The position numbers and the translations under genes are program-made. The notes under the pieces were generated by a model that was not told where the DNA came from, did no database searches, and saw only the letters and a list, made by a program, of their open reading frames with translations. DNA of 64,000 nt from Cardiocondyla obscurior (taxonomy: Eukaryota > Arthropoda > Insecta > Hymenoptera > Formicidae): NCBI RefSeq assembly GCF_019399895.1, contig NC_091873.1, forward strand, positions 2,798,001 to 2,862,000, given 5' to 3'. Below, piece by piece: positions 24,113-38,070 of the stretch; within the stretch, counting starts at the first letter, position 1, and the number at the start of each line of letters is the position of its first letter.

Positions 24113-25864
24113 CGCCTATTCCAACCGATACCTGTACGCGTTGTAAAAGAAATAATTACGCTGAATAGATATATGTATGTATATGTAATTTATGAACGCA
24201 CATATAAATTACGTTTAAAGGAACGAAAAGTGTTTAAGATAATACTTTTAGATTAATACGCGCGTGCATAGTTTGATGCCGATATTTATTACATGTGAAA
24301 CAAATGTTTTTAATGTAGAAAAAGCAAAAGTGAATGACGCGCACTTTTTAATATTTAATATACAACGGAAGCTTTTTGTTTCGTTTTTTTTTATTTTTTT
24401 TTATTTTTATAAGTATCAGGGCAAACATAAATTTAAATGTTAATGCAGTGCGCTTGATTTAATTTATCAATAATTAATAAACAAAATTGTTTACTGCTTT
24501 ATTTGTTTGCTTTAGTCAAATATAGAATTTAGTTCATGCATTTTAAAGTTTTTATATGTACATTCATAATTTTTCCGTTTTTGAACATTTACCGATAATT
24601 ACAAACGAAATGCGAAGTTGATTTGATTTAATTATTGAGTAAACATTATTCGGTCGACATGAAAAACTGGAGCATGACCGGTTGATAACTTGATTTCAGT
24701 TTACGTGCCGATAAAAAATATATACGTGCGATAAATATCTTCTTTTTTTTATTATTTGATTACTAAGAAGAAAGTTTTTCTATTCGAATAGTTCGAAAAG
24801 TTTTTTAAAGATTAATACGATAGAACATAACGAAGATTATTACGCATCATGATGCTCTACCTGACGTTTATCAAGCATCTCTTAATCCATCTCGGTAATA
24901 GCGCCAACCCTAATTTAAGTTCCGAAACAATCCCCAAGCTTCCTGCAAAACTTGGAAATCAGATTTCTGCCTACGTCCCAAGACGATTTGTGAAAATTTC
25001 GCGAACTAATTCCCACGGTGGTAATTCTGTCGACAAACTCAGCATCCCTTTCGCTCTAAATGAGGTGTTTATTTCGAAAGTGACGTAAATCGAATTTGAT
25101 AAACTTCGTTACGTGTAATATTAAATAAATTAAAACCAGGTTGCTTTAGATCTCTCGAATAACTTTTTAGTCGTGCTTCCGGTTTGACTTTGATTTCCTC
25201 TCGGCGGATAGTTCCTCATTTCGCGTCGGTCTATCATTAGCCATCGCAATAACGATATGTTAGACAAAAGAACCGAGGAAACTTCGCCGGCGAGCCATTT
25301 CGCGAACTTCAACTTTTTTTCCTTTTTTTTCTACGGAAATAAAAATTTTGAAATCCGATTTCCTCGTCCACGGGAGACAATTGTCGTAAGAACCCAGCCG
25401 GGATTTGCGGCGAGCAGTTCGGCACACTCTCTCCGCGTGGGAATGAGAATAGTTACGAGGAGTTTTCGGCCGGCTGGCTGGCCGGATTAATCTGCATATT
25501 ACCATCCGCCGCGGGGCCATTTGCATTCCCGGGACGGAATACCTGCAGTGCCAGCGTCTTCCGTCGCGTGGCGACGACGTGCCAACGATCCCGTAATGAT
25601 CGCAATGACGGATGCGGTCGCGGTGCGGTCATGTCGCACGTGCGTTGCAGGCCATCGAGAGGCCGTTGAAAGATTTAATTAACGCTCTGAACGACGCTGG
25701 TAACCCGCCATCGTTGTAAAATTATTCCCGGATCGTGCAATCTCGTAAAAAAAAAAGAAAAAAAAATCAAAGAGATACCGAGTACTTTTTCCGTTTCAAA
25801 TCGCATCGTGCACGAATAACGCGTAATACTTTAGATTATTTCGACATATTGAAAAGATATTTTT

Positions 25865-25912
25865 CTATTTTTATTTTATTTATTTATTTTATTTTATTTT
25901 ATTTTATTTTTT
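25865..25912. repeat. TTTTA-type pentanucleotide repeat
   Basis: Irregular array of TTTTA and TTTA units. No flanking element is recognised. Confidence 0.8.
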
Positions 25913-26071
25913 TTGACTACTTGTTCGTTCACGCTTTTCGTCATCTGTCTCGTCGCGCACATTTTTCATTCGACATATCAAATCCTTCCGCTCGTCGCAT
26001 TCTCGTCCGCCCTTTGTGCTAGAATCTACCCTTGGTCCCTTTTATATCTCTCGTGACTCTTTCTTTCGCAG

Positions 26072-26199
26072 TTCTTCAATCTCCCCGGCGGATTAGGAGC
26101 TCAAAGCGTACCGTCTTCTTCGGTGCCGCCCGTGTCTGTTTCGCGGCGGGACAAACTGTTCGCCGTTTCCTTCGGGCGTAAATTTATGGTCCATCCACG
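26072..26199 (+). CDS. weak candidate exon
   Basis: A good acceptor (GACTCTTTCTTTCGCAG) is followed by a frame reading FFNLPGGLGAQSVPSS..., open up to a modest donor CACG|GTAAAC at 26200. The length, 128 nt, would enter in phase 0 and leave in phase 2, so it does not fit the phase-1 scheme of the other plus-strand exons. It may belong to an untranslated leader or may be chance. Minus-strand and plus-strand frames overlap here because of composition. Confidence 0.15.
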
Positions 26200-29100
26200 G
26201 TAAACTAACCGGAAAAACGGTAGCACTGGCGAGAGCCAAGAGGGAAATTCCGCGACAAAGATCGTTTTATGCGCCGAATTAACTCTCAATGTATAATTTC
26301 GTAATTAAGAGTTAGCATTGAGGAATTTTATAAAGTTTGATTAATATTACACGTGGGAAAAAAATAATTCTAGATGATTATTAAGAGGTTCCACTGAAAA
26401 TACACGCGGTCGATTAAACAGAAATAAATATTTCTGAGACTTCTGTTTTATATTTTAATGTTCAGTTTCAAAGTTCTTCTAGTTTTTATAATTATTGGCG
26501 TAATGGGTTGATAATATAAAGACATCAAAAGCTGAAATTCTCTCTTTATATGTCAGTGCTTTTCTCCGCGAAACTTTCAAATAACCGGCTCGTGCTTCGC
26601 GTAATTAATGCTAGATGAGAAAGAAGCCGCGATTAGAATACTCGATGAATTTTTCCGAAAGCCGTACGGCTCGCGAGCCGCGCTGGAACATCAAAGTGGA
26701 AGCGAATTCTTTACCAACTCTGTTTTCTCTTAAACCTCCAATTTACTTTTTCACTTTACGAAATCGTCAAACTGCTCGTACTGTAAAAGACAAAGAAACC
26801 CGAGTCTCGAGATTCTGTTAGAGCGTTCGAGTATCTCGCAGCCCTCGAGTTTTCAGAAAAATGTACTCTATTGTGTTTCGTGCTGTTGCGCACATTTATA
26901 GCCGAAACATTTTCGAACTTATCTACAAAAATAAAATAACTCTTGCGAAAAAGTCGATCCAGTGCTGACGGATAATCCGTAAAAAGAAATAGCGTTACGA
27001 GTGTAACAAAATCAAATCTCTTTTCTGAAAATGTATTTGACGATAGGTACCTTAAAAAAAAAAAAAAATAACTTACTTTATCCGAAACGGATAAAAATGC
27101 AGAGGTGGAAAATTCTACGTTATTCGAAATGCTTATTTAGAAGTTTCTGCATGCGGCTTTCTAAGGAATTATTTCTGGAGAAGGTAAAATAACATTTTGC
27201 CATATTTCACTTGATAAAATAAGCCGTGTAAAAGAACCGTGGTGCTCCTCCCCCTCCCCCTTTTTTTTTGTGTGTGGGACAGTCGCCTTTTTAAACTTCA
27301 TGAACAATGCAGTCTGCGAATTCGGCGCTTTCGCGTTCTCGTGCGCCGCGGATTAACCCCGTTTACTGCCCCGCCGTATTAATAAAGGGACGGTGTAAAA
27401 CCGGTGGATTATAAAACTGTCCGCGACGGATTTGCAGGCAGGCGCGATTATTACAGTCCGCCAGCACGCTTTTATGCGGGAGTAAGCGACAACGAGGTTA
27501 TTTCTGCAAAATCATCGCTGCACTTGATTGTTTAGTCTAATTATCGCGGTCTGAATAAAGACATGCAAATTTACAGAAATAAATGGAACGAAATGAAGTC
27601 TGCGGGAATTGGGTAATATATCGCGCTAGAAATATCACAAAATGTGAAAATCAAATATCTTGCGTTTCACCAAGAGGATCAATCTGTTATAATCCGAAAT
27701 TGACGCGCCATATTCAATCATCTAATGTTGAAATTCACATGTCTGACGCTGTATATGAACTGCGAATGCGAGGCAATTGTTATCCCGTTCATATGTATTA
27801 ATCCATTGTGTTCAACTTTTCTGATTACCTATTCGCCGCTGCTCTAATGAGGTAGCCAATGCGTTCGTACATAATGAACTGGACAAGCCGCAAACAATTA
27901 ATATAATCACAAGTCCAGATCGATTAGTAGCGTAATTAATAAATTTCTTTGTGGATTATCCGTCCATGTGGCTTCTCGTAACAGGAGACAATGAGATAGA
28001 AAATTGATTACGGATTAATATAACTTTCCATATTTACGTAAGAGATTTTTTATTTCCGCGTGGACGTCTATACGTACAAGGTTCCTTTGTTTTCTAAATT
28101 CTCTTTCTTCATGTACGCCATCGAAGATATGCAATCTTGGTATTATCGTGTCAAGGACGAAATAGCTTTCGTCCTTCGCGCGATAATGCCGGGGAAAGTC
28201 CAAATTTTGATGCGGGCATCAGAACGGTGAATGACGGGAGTCGAGTAAAGAGTATCTCTCATCGAGGTATCCCCCAGGAATCATTTCGACGAGCGAAACC
28301 CGCCCGAATTCTCCAACAATTTCGGGAGAACCTCTTAGCCACGTGGGACACACGGGTACCTGAGTTTCCTCCACGTTCTCGTTTTGAGAATCGTAAACTA
28401 GAACAAGCCGCCGTATCCCCTCTGTCTTCTCCAGAGTGTGACGAAGTGCTCTAGAGTCCGCTCTTCTCACCGTATGTCCAAACTCTCGCTCGGTACCATT
28501 CTGTCGCACCCGGCCCTTCTCTCTGTCCCGCCCTGCGCTTTTCACCTGTGATCCGCACGGGGGTTACCTCGATTGTTACGCAAGGTGGCAAGTTTCCAAC
28601 ATTCCGCATTAAACGCGACTTCCGCGTCATTAACTTGCCGGCGTTTATGTCACGATTTAATTAACACTTATAAACCGACGACGGGGCTAATATCGAAGTT
28701 CGCCGCTGTATTTATTAGACATTCGAATTCACGAGGCGATTTTGCGAATAGCCGCCCGCGCCACGAATGCAGATTTCAATTGATATCTATCTCGACGAGG
28801 GTCTGAAATTTCATTCCCGTCACCCGCGAAATGGACGGCTCGTCCAAAGTCAGCTCGTACTCTCCGTCTAATTGCGATTTAGATCTTAATAGCGCGCCCA
28901 TTATTCGCTTTTTATTAGATTTCGAGCTCGCGACTCTCGCCCCGCGCGACACCGCCGAATAATTAAACCCTTCGTCTCCTTATTCCCGCCGTGTTACGGA
29001 GCACCGTCCATTAAAATCACTAAGCCCGAGAATAAACGTGACGGCGCACCTGAACGATCGGGAATCGCTCAATTAACGAGGCAGTCGTCCGCGTCGTCGC

Positions 29101-29932
29101 TCACGCCCGTGGTCTATTATCAGCCGTTGCAAAAACACGGGGCGCATAATCGCGGCAGCCGCGAAAATCGATCTTAGCGCGTGCAACGCAGACCGGAAAA
29201 AGCAATCCCCGCAGACACATCGATTTTCGGATGCTACAAGATCGGCTCGCGTGGCAGCTCGTGTTCGGGCTCTCGTTTGTAACGATTTTTAATTATACAA
29301 TAACGACAACCGCGCTCATTACGACGGTCGTAGCATTTGCATAACGGCGCTACCGCCTGGAGATAAAGCAGTAAAAATATCACGTGTTTACAGGCCGACA
29401 CAGACGAGATAGATAAAGAGGAAGAGCGCGAGGTCAATTGCGATCGAATTCGTGGGAGGGTCAAAGGAAACGCGACGCGGCGGAAACGAAGGTTTCATAT
29501 CGGGCGTGTGTGTCTCTGTGTGTGTGTCTATATATGAGCAGCGGTGGGCGAACGCGTTTACGACAGCACGGGCGCACAAAAGGTGTCGGCCTGGACTGCA
29601 TTTTATCGGATGCGTTTTCACAGGGCGGTCGGTGGCGGTCGGTCGACTGCGCGAGCTTGCGGCCGACAGCATGAATGTTTGATGGAGCGAGTTGGATCGC
29701 TTGGAAGTACCGGAGAGTCATCTCTCTCGTTCTCTCCTTCGTTCCCTTTCCCGCCGTCCGATATTACCCGCGATAACGTCACTCGTCGATCAAATAAAGG
29801 GACCCGCCGGCGCGGCGTAGGGGCGGGGGATGGATAAAGTGACTGACAGGTTACGGTGGTCGGGGGCGCCCAGAGCCGTGATTCGTTTCCACGGGAGAGG
29901 GTTGACCCTTCTGCAGGGCTTTAGCGTCTACC

Positions 29933-29934
<2 letters not shown>

Positions 29935-29962
<28 letters not shown>
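29935..29962. repeat. CT dinucleotide run
   Basis: Short pyrimidine microsatellite within a GC-rich patch. Confidence 0.8.
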
Positions 29963-29963
<1 letters not shown>

Positions 29964-31500
29964 CTTCGCGTTCCTTGAAACCCATGCGAATTTAATTCGC
30001 GCACACGCGAATCTACTTCGGCCGTACGTGCGCGAAGTAACTCCCTATCGATCGCCGCGTCGTGGAAACGTGTATTTTCCGTCGCGAATTAAAACGGTTC
30101 GCCGCGGCGCTTCGTTGCTGTTTACCCTGACCGAGTTTCAGAGTTATTTTTTTTTTTTTATTCGCCGCGCTCTTCGTATGACAGAGGGAAACCGATACCC
30201 CGGCGTTTATCGCCACCCATGACTGCGCCGTTTCATCGTAATTATGTTGTAATTGCCGGAGAGTGCAATCCCGTGGGTTCCTTCGCGTAGGCGCCAGTCC
30301 ATCGCTCGTCGTTATCGTCCCGCTTGCAACGAAGATAGCTCGAGTGATTGCGCTTTCCACTCCGGAGGCATAACAATAATACACGGCGGATATTGCGGAA
30401 ATAATTGTCGTCTCATCATTATTAAATGCACGGCGGTGTCATCACAGTCTTAAACCGGCTGCCTGAGACTTCACTCCGGATTTTATAACTACGTCGCGCC
30501 CGAGACTGTAACCACTTTAAAAATTTCTGTTGACACTCTGATGAAACTAAAAACTCGGAAGTTATTCCCTTCAATATTAAAGAGTCCTTTTATTACCGCG
30601 AAGTCACTCCCCCGTTGATAACTTACCTCTCTTTTACGACATCCAAATCGCATTAACAATCTTGTACCTATTTTTAAATTTAAATAAATTGCGTTTATCG
30701 CGTTTACACTGCTTTTTTAAAGGCAACTTTTGCATCATAAAAGAACAGCCTGTTTTACAGCCGCCTCACAAGCTTTTTTTTTTTAATAGAACGTCATCCC
30801 TATATACTTTTTTTTTACGTCATTTTTTATTCATGGTTTATTTCCCACGTAACACGTTGTGTGCAACAGAGTGCACGCAGCTGCGTAATAAAACGTTGTC
30901 GTCATTGTGCGTGGCGTCCATACTTTTAAGCTCGATAAAAACGGACTCGACTTCCGTCTTCGTTAATAGCCCTCGTGCCTTGCACCCGCAAAAGTTGCCC
31001 CGAGTGCCCACCCTCGCATGGAAGCGGGTTGGGTACCACTGGCCTGGCGCCAGGTTGGCTAGAACCTGACACGCGATCAATCAACCTGCTACCTTGTCCC
31101 CTGACTGAGTTCACTCGCTCCAGACTTCCTCACCTGAGCTCGAATTCGCATTCCCTATGCGACGTATGAACGTCCTCCCCTGCCGCCTCCTCGCGACAAA
31201 AAGATCGAGGCAAAATTTCGATTAGATCGTCGATCTGTTCGTAAACAATACACAGCAGCTTACGTTATTATAATAAAAAATAAAAGCAAGGAATTGAAAT
31301 AGTTACGACGTCAAAAGAATGCCTTTATATAACGTTAAAATATAGAAGAACGTATTTAGAGGTAAAAAAAAAAAAAGAAAAATATATATTAGCTAGTGAA
31401 TCGGTGATTATTGTTTATTGGAGCTGTAATCAACATTTTTATAGAATCGAATAACTGCAGTCGTAAACCAGTCGGAATAAATAAGATTGCATGCACATTG

Positions 31501-34500
31501 CCGCTACTGACGTGCCAGATATTACGACTGGCATTTTTCCTAGGGCAATAAAGCACTGTTTCGAGAAAAATGGAATTTACGTGAAAACAGAAATTTTTGT
31601 GGGATAGGATAGCGAGGAGCTTTATAGAAGGCGTTGTTCGATGATGCATCAAATATATTTGAATTTATATTGGCCACCAGCCACCACCTTCGCACAATTG
31701 CTTCTCTTTTTCTCCCCCCCACCGATCTGCCCTTCGCAACTGTCTCTAGCAAACCATGTAAATTCTCATGTAAATTCCCCGTTTCGGAGGATAACCCCGA
31801 CTCACTCGCAAATCCGATTGCCGAGCTATTGCGGTATCAAAAGCCATTTGCATGTAGTCTGCGCTTCGCCGATGCCGATATATGCGTGCTCGGCAATCAC
31901 ATTGTTTATATTAATCTCAGATTTCCGCCGTATGAAATTCAATACTTTTAGCAGAGTGATCAGCGCGTATAGACGGCGCCATCGATTTCCTTTTGTAATA
32001 GCTGAGAGATCGACCTTTATAAGCTCCACGTGCTACGGTGCTTCGATATTGTCACGGGATAGTTTGTTACTAGAAAAAGATATTAATCACACGCCGTTAT
32101 CGATTCCTCAACACACACAGAGAGGTTTTAAAATAATTTGCGAAAGAGCTCTCAGGTCGGTCGGGCATCACGTCGAATTTAGAAAACTGACGAATAAACA
32201 GTTATTTAATAACGCTCGTTGATAAAGGACAAATCGAGATTGCGATATATTGAATTAGATAACTTTCCGTTAAAATAAATCTCCCTCCCTCTTTCCTTGT
32301 CCGGAGAAAAGCTAAACTCGGCGGTTCTCTCGTTTGTAAATGTATGAACATTCTCGAGATCTCACTTTGACCAGCTTGCGTTTCGCGATGAAGATTAATT
32401 ACGAGAAGAACAGGATAAGAGATCGCCGTGTCAGATTACGTAAACTGCTCTATCCCGATGCCGCAAAGTGCGGCCGTTGCGTATCCCGTGGAACCCTGCG
32501 TTGTCGCGCCGAGGAAAATCTCATTTGGCCGAAGGGCACGGCAAGCCGGATACGGGGCTGTATATACACGTACCCGGCATATCTAGAGACGGGATAAAAT
32601 TACGTCGAGTTTGTCGGCTTTACGAGCAAACGCCGGTGACACGTCGACGTGCGGTCGGTGTAACAAGCAGAAACCAGTAAATTACGTCTCGCCTTACCTA
32701 GACCGCGACGCGATGCACACACGGGCTCTATTTTAACTTAGGACGTCCGGCGTACACAATGGCTATCCGCGAACAGTTGAAAGTTTAATGACACCCGTTG
32801 TCTGCCGAGATCGTAAGACGAGCCCTCGAACAGTGAGATAAAACTCTGAGAAATTATTTCAGTTGCTAAAGTTACGTGCTATCTTTCCGTGCGATAAAAA
32901 TTGTTGGCGCTATATAATAAATGCCGATGATATAGCAGAAAAAGAAATACAGGACATTTGTTACGTATAATAAAAAAAAATGAAAAGCGATGAAAATCGC
33001 GTTTTAACGATAAGACTCCTTGGGTTAATAAAAAATCAATAGGACTACAGGGCGGGGGCCGGTAGCACTTTCGTGACGCTCAAAAAAATAAGCATTACGG
33101 AAATTTTTGTTGCTTTACTCAGCGCTTTTAGCACGGAGGGTAAATGGAATCGATTTGCGTGATCGTTGTAAGCCTTGTAAAATGTGCGTTAAACAAAAAT
33201 CTCTCTTTACGAAGAAACCAAGGGAAGCGCGTTTTACGAAGCATCAAATTTCGAATGCATTTTATAACATTCTGTTGAGACGCGGAGTGTCTTCTGTCCA
33301 CTTTTTCCCCGAGATATCAAAGGCGAAATGGAATCCCGCGCGGGATAGGGGAAAGTAGCCATTTGCATTCAAATCAAAAATCTTAATGACGAGATTCTTG
33401 TCGGCAGAGAGTCGACTTCGATTTGGAAGATTCCGCCAGCTCGCTGCAAGTCGAGGGGAAGGCCTTTCCCGCCCCTAATGTAATCAACGGGGTAGCGAGG
33501 GAAGCCCCAGGGTGAAAAATTCGCCCGAGATTTCCGACGGCACGTCCCGTCCACTTTCACGAGCGATATCGAATATTCCTGCCTCTCCACTTTTGTTGTT
33601 AAGTATTTGCACGGAATTATAATTCGATGAATTATTACGGGCAGTCGTCTTCCTCTTTCATCCCTGTGATTTACAAATATCTTATTGTGCGTTATAATTT
33701 ACTCTCGTTTCGCGTTATAGAAAACTCTGTTAAAAGTTGACGTCATGTGACATGCATTTAGTTGCGCACATGTTGTACGTACAGTTGTTAAACTGTAATA
33801 AATTCGAGTTAAATTAACACGTCATAATTTTTGCTTTAGTAATAATTCATGAACGCGAGGTTGAGTGAATTATTCCGATAAAACAGCGGTAAAACTGCAA
33901 TTAAAATTTTAAGTTATATACGACAAGTGGTTGGAAAAATTAATGTGCGGCAATATTTCTGAATTATTAATTGTGGCACGCGATGTACTTCAATGAGCGC
34001 GATGCAATTTTTGTTAATTCACCGGAAGGGAGTGAATATGATTTAGTGTACGTTAACACAAAAAAGCCACGTTTAATTAGGAAATAATTTTCGCGTTGCG
34101 GTAATTACGGTACAATGAGTCTTTGAACTTTTGATTAATTGGATATAAACTTTTGCTTAATTTAATTTATATATTTAATTGGTTAGATTTGTAGGGGGAT
34201 TCAACTATTGCAGTTTAACGTTTGAAATTACAGTTATTCATTTGGTGAATAATTTTTTGACGTTAATTGAATAAGTATCTATCTAATTAAATTCATCTGC
34301 CGATGGGTTATCGCATTTTTGTCTCCGCCCGTAACGAAAGTGCTTTTTCAATCATGAAAATTGAGCTGATTAAAAATCATCATTGCGCACGTAATATAAA
34401 ATGCGCGTTATACGAAATTCCGTTTGTTTTAATTAATTGCTCGACGGTTATCGAATACCTCCCTTTGTCTGTTCACTTCGGCTAAAGTGCCTTTTGCGCC

Positions 34501-37500
34501 AAGTCCCTGTTCTCGACAATTTCACTTTGATTATCATCGCGCTCGTCCTTTCCGCACTATCGTGCACCTTGAAGGTCCAAATGGAATCTATCGCGAAACC
34601 GGGTATTGTAGGGCTCGAAGGGCGGATATCGTGCGATCTATCTGGCTTAGGTTTACCGTTTATAAGCCTTCTCGCGCGGTTCACGATTTTCCACGGCCAT
34701 GCAGGTGATATCGGGCCCCGCTCCAAGATTTTCGCAAGTACGACCGAGATTGCAGCCGGTAACGACGCGGCGACGATGTTTACCCAGACGCCGAGGGTGG
34801 AAACGATCCACCAGGATTCGCGTGTACGTGCCCGAGGACTCCTTACAGTTAAGCTCGCGTTCCTTCGTGTGCGCGATGTGTCTCGATGTTAATCGTGCGA
34901 GCGTTGCTGAAATCAACGGAAACTCTCGTGCGAACGTGCAGATGTAAACATGACGCGATGCAAACACTCACCCTCGCAGACGTCGCTAGCTTTTTATCAT
35001 TATTTAAAATGTATTTAATCCGAAAATTCGAACTAGCTTTTAATAATCTCTTCGCGGCACGCGGAGGGACGGGAATTCCGGCGTTTTGAAATAACGCGAG
35101 AGACGCGGTGAGTACGGTGACCGCGCCAGAGCGGTTTGCGGCCGCGGAGTACTCCGCGTTTTTCGAATCCCGTGAGCTGTGAAATTTTTAGCAGCGGACA
35201 CTCGGGGGCTACGAAATCCGCAGTTGCGGCTCATAAATCACGGCTTCGCGGGGCGATTAAGACTGGATGTTTAAGACTGCTTTATGAATGGCGAAACGGA
35301 ACGGTATCTCGTGCCGAGCGGTTGTTTCATAGCGAGCATTTCGGTGAGGCAAGATAGGAGATTGTTCCAGTTTCAAACAAGCGAAGGAGTGGACCGAGGG
35401 TAGCCATGGTGGGCGTCCCTGGTCGATGGCTTCATCCACCACGCGTCCTCCCGTCTCTTCTCTACGTTATCCGGAATATTGCCAGTGCCAGTATCGCGGT
35501 ATTCCTGGACGATTTATCCTGTCGAGCAGTAACGCGACTCTCTACGCGCGCCGCTCGTGAATTCGGGTTTAAAGTTTGTGCGAATCGCGTGCGACTAACG
35601 AGGGAAGAACTTTTATTTGAGCATCTTTAACTCGGTTAGTAATTAATACTTTCGTGATAGATGTGAAATTTGTTTCGCATTCTATCTACATACGTTTTAT
35701 ATTTAATAGATATGTCAGTTGATTTTATTTTTGATCTATTAGAAAATTAACTCTGTGGCAGTGGCGTGTCACGCGAGTTACACTAAAAAAAAAAAAAAAA
35801 AATAGTACGAACATTAATTGTCATGTATCGCATATGGATGCGTTTCCGTTTCCATGTCGCAATACGCGCAAATATCACGATGTATTGACAAGCAGAAATG
35901 CATTGCTAATATTTGCGCTTGCTGCGACAACGCTAACCAATCCGATACTTGTTATCATGTCGAAATCGAAACGGTATTTAATATCGGTGATTGAAAGTTC
36001 CGATTTTACGTCCATCACGTATATATCGAAAAACGCGTATTTAATGAATATTAACAAACATTATGTCACGTTCGACGGAGAAATATAATGTATATAAACG
36101 TGCATGACAATTTCTAGAACTCCTCGATATCTCTAACGGCAGCTTTTAATACAGATTTTAGTTCAAAGACAGTTTCCTTTGTTGGAAATTGTATATCAAG
36201 ACAGGCACGTGCGCGCGTTCGCTCTTCACTCCGTTAAATCACGTGGACGCGGGCGTTATTCATGTGCATTTGCGATGCACTTGATGCAATTCGTCAGATC
36301 GATCGCCCCGGCCCGTGAACCAGAAAATTATGCAGTTTCGATTTCGCGCGACGCCGTCCTGGCTGCGATCATTCTCCATGAATCACAGCGGAATTTAAAA
36401 AGCAGGGAGGATCGGACTCCTTTCGAACCGGAATCTACCGGTGATTTTTCATTGCATCCCGGACAGTCGCTGCGCATACGTAACGCCGCAACGTTTTCGC
36501 GAAATAGACTACGCGTTCAGTTAACGTGGAAAAAAAATCTGCTACATTTATCCGTACTTAAAAAAAAAATATAGAGAGAGAAGTTTCACTGTTTCCTGTT
36601 TACTACCGTTTTTTCGCGATGTCGATTGATTCTCTTGCTTGATGCACTTTGCACCGCGATAGTACAGGTAGCTTTTTTATTATTTGGCAAATTGCAAAGC
36701 GGTATTTGTGTTATAATTTTAGGAATATAACTTTAAATGCTGCTCGTTATCATTATTTCTGGTCGCTATGTTTTAATAAAAAAAAAAAAAATAATATATA
36801 CATATATATATACTACACATACATATACATATAATCGCGTACGAATGGCGGTGCAGTCACGCCGAGGGAATTTGGGAAATTCTGGATTACGTTGTAATAC
36901 AGCAAGTAAATTTCTGTCATGCGCTGTGCAGATAATGCTACATGTTTATTCTGCGCCAAGCAATTTCCGCGACGACGATGACGCGCGTGGAATCTCCGCG
37001 CCCTCATAAGCCGCGAGCGTTATGCCGGTTTGCGTAACGAATACTTTCGAAAGATTTCGCGAGATAATTTTGTCGTGTTCACCGTTTGTGCGGCTCGATT
37101 TTACAAAAGGCAGGGAGTGCCGTTGCTCCCCGTGCCGTTACGCCGCTGCACGATGTCGCGAATTCCGATTCGGAATTTCAGGGACGCCGAAGTTCGCGGG
37201 AATGTCTCGCGGCATAATCCCGTGCCGCACGAGATGCGTATAATGTAATCTCGCGTGCGTGTACGCCGGGAATTCGTGCGTGGGCGATCGGATTAACGGC
37301 GGACGAGATGTCTTCGCGTATCTCATCTCTGATCCGCCGCGCTCGATGATGATTCGCGAGGAAAACGTGTGTCACTCCAGGAATGTATCTCTTACTCATC
37401 GTCGCGTCTCTTTTAACATATATTTTATTCATTTACGTCCCGTAAATAAAACCTCAAATTTAATACATTATATCTTTTAATAAAAATTCAAATTAAATTC

Positions 37501-37699
37501 TAAAAATAATCATTTTTATAGACTATCAAATGTTTGTTACTCCAGGTAGTTAAAAGCGTTCAGTTTATATTGCAGCTTCTCGTTATCTCGATTTTTAAAT
37601 TCTTTTCTCTCCAACTAATATATATATATATATTTTTTAATTTATAACATTTAAAAGCAAGAGCGAATTTATTTGCGGAACGGTTCTTGGTCTCCAAAA
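31501..37699. other. intron-like stretch, no gene seen
   Basis: No supportable exon. There is an 18-base A tract at 35785-35802 and TA-rich runs at 36793-36833 and 37617-37632. An isolated GTGAGTACGG at about 35109 has no ATG or acceptor partner. The frames on both strands at 31.6-32.2 and 34.4-35.1 kb lack splice and codon support. Confidence 0.4.
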
Positions 37700-38070
37700 A
37701 CTCGTCGATTGTCGCCTGCCATTTATCACCGCGATGTCGGGTGCATCGAGCGCTTATCACAGCCTTGTCGGCATGAGATCACTCGATGCATTCACACTCG
37801 CTCGATGCCTGACGTCATGCATCGCGCCGAGAGGCGGTCGGCTCCATGGGAATGCTTCTCCTCCCATTGGATCACTTCCGGTTTTCCGTCTGTCACGCTC
37901 CATTTGCGTCTGTTCAGTGTCGCATCGCCGGTGTCCGCGATCGAGTGCGTCCGCGTGTCCTCTCCGAGAATATTCGGGAATTTTGCTATCCGCGCCGCGT
38001 TTTCTCTTGAAAAAAAAAAATCCGTATCGTCCATCACGGGACCCTCTTCAGCTTATGTGTAGGGAAAATG
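37700..38070 (+). promoter_or_regulatory. candidate promoter and leader region with a CRE palindrome
   Basis: GC-rich patch with a full TGACGTCA palindrome at 37810-37817 and an initiator-like GTTCAGTGTCG at about 37913-37923. An open frame from 37734 (MSGASSAYHS...) reaches a non-ideal donor AATG|GTGCGTGAG at 38069. That donor would leave it in phase 1, like the firm first exons, but its codon make-up is poor. I read it as a possible leader exon for the start-containing exon at 39576, not as coding. The CRE is bZIP-type; binding is inferred. Confidence 0.25.

Larger units (their letters stand above)
24113..31500. other. long intron-like stretch, no firm gene
   Basis: No firm exon. It holds a TTTTA-type repeat at about 25865-25912, a weak candidate exon at 26072-26199, a CT run at 29935-29962, and GC-rich blocks at 25490-25730 and 27290-27570. 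Those blocks have POU-like ATTTGCAT or ATGCAAAT, TTTATG and TAATTA motifs and look like possible enhancers. Frames at 28137-28545, 29437-29837 and 30838-31169 are GC-rich chance frames as far as I can judge. Confidence 0.4.

Noticed and set aside
28137..28545. Overlapping frames of about 105 codons on both strands
   Set aside because: Both look equally plausible, neither has splice or start support, and the segment is locally GC-rich.
30838..31169. GC-rich frames on both strands with a GGCCTGGCGCCAGG palindrome
   Set aside because: No donor or acceptor pair and no recognisable residues; treated as chance frames.
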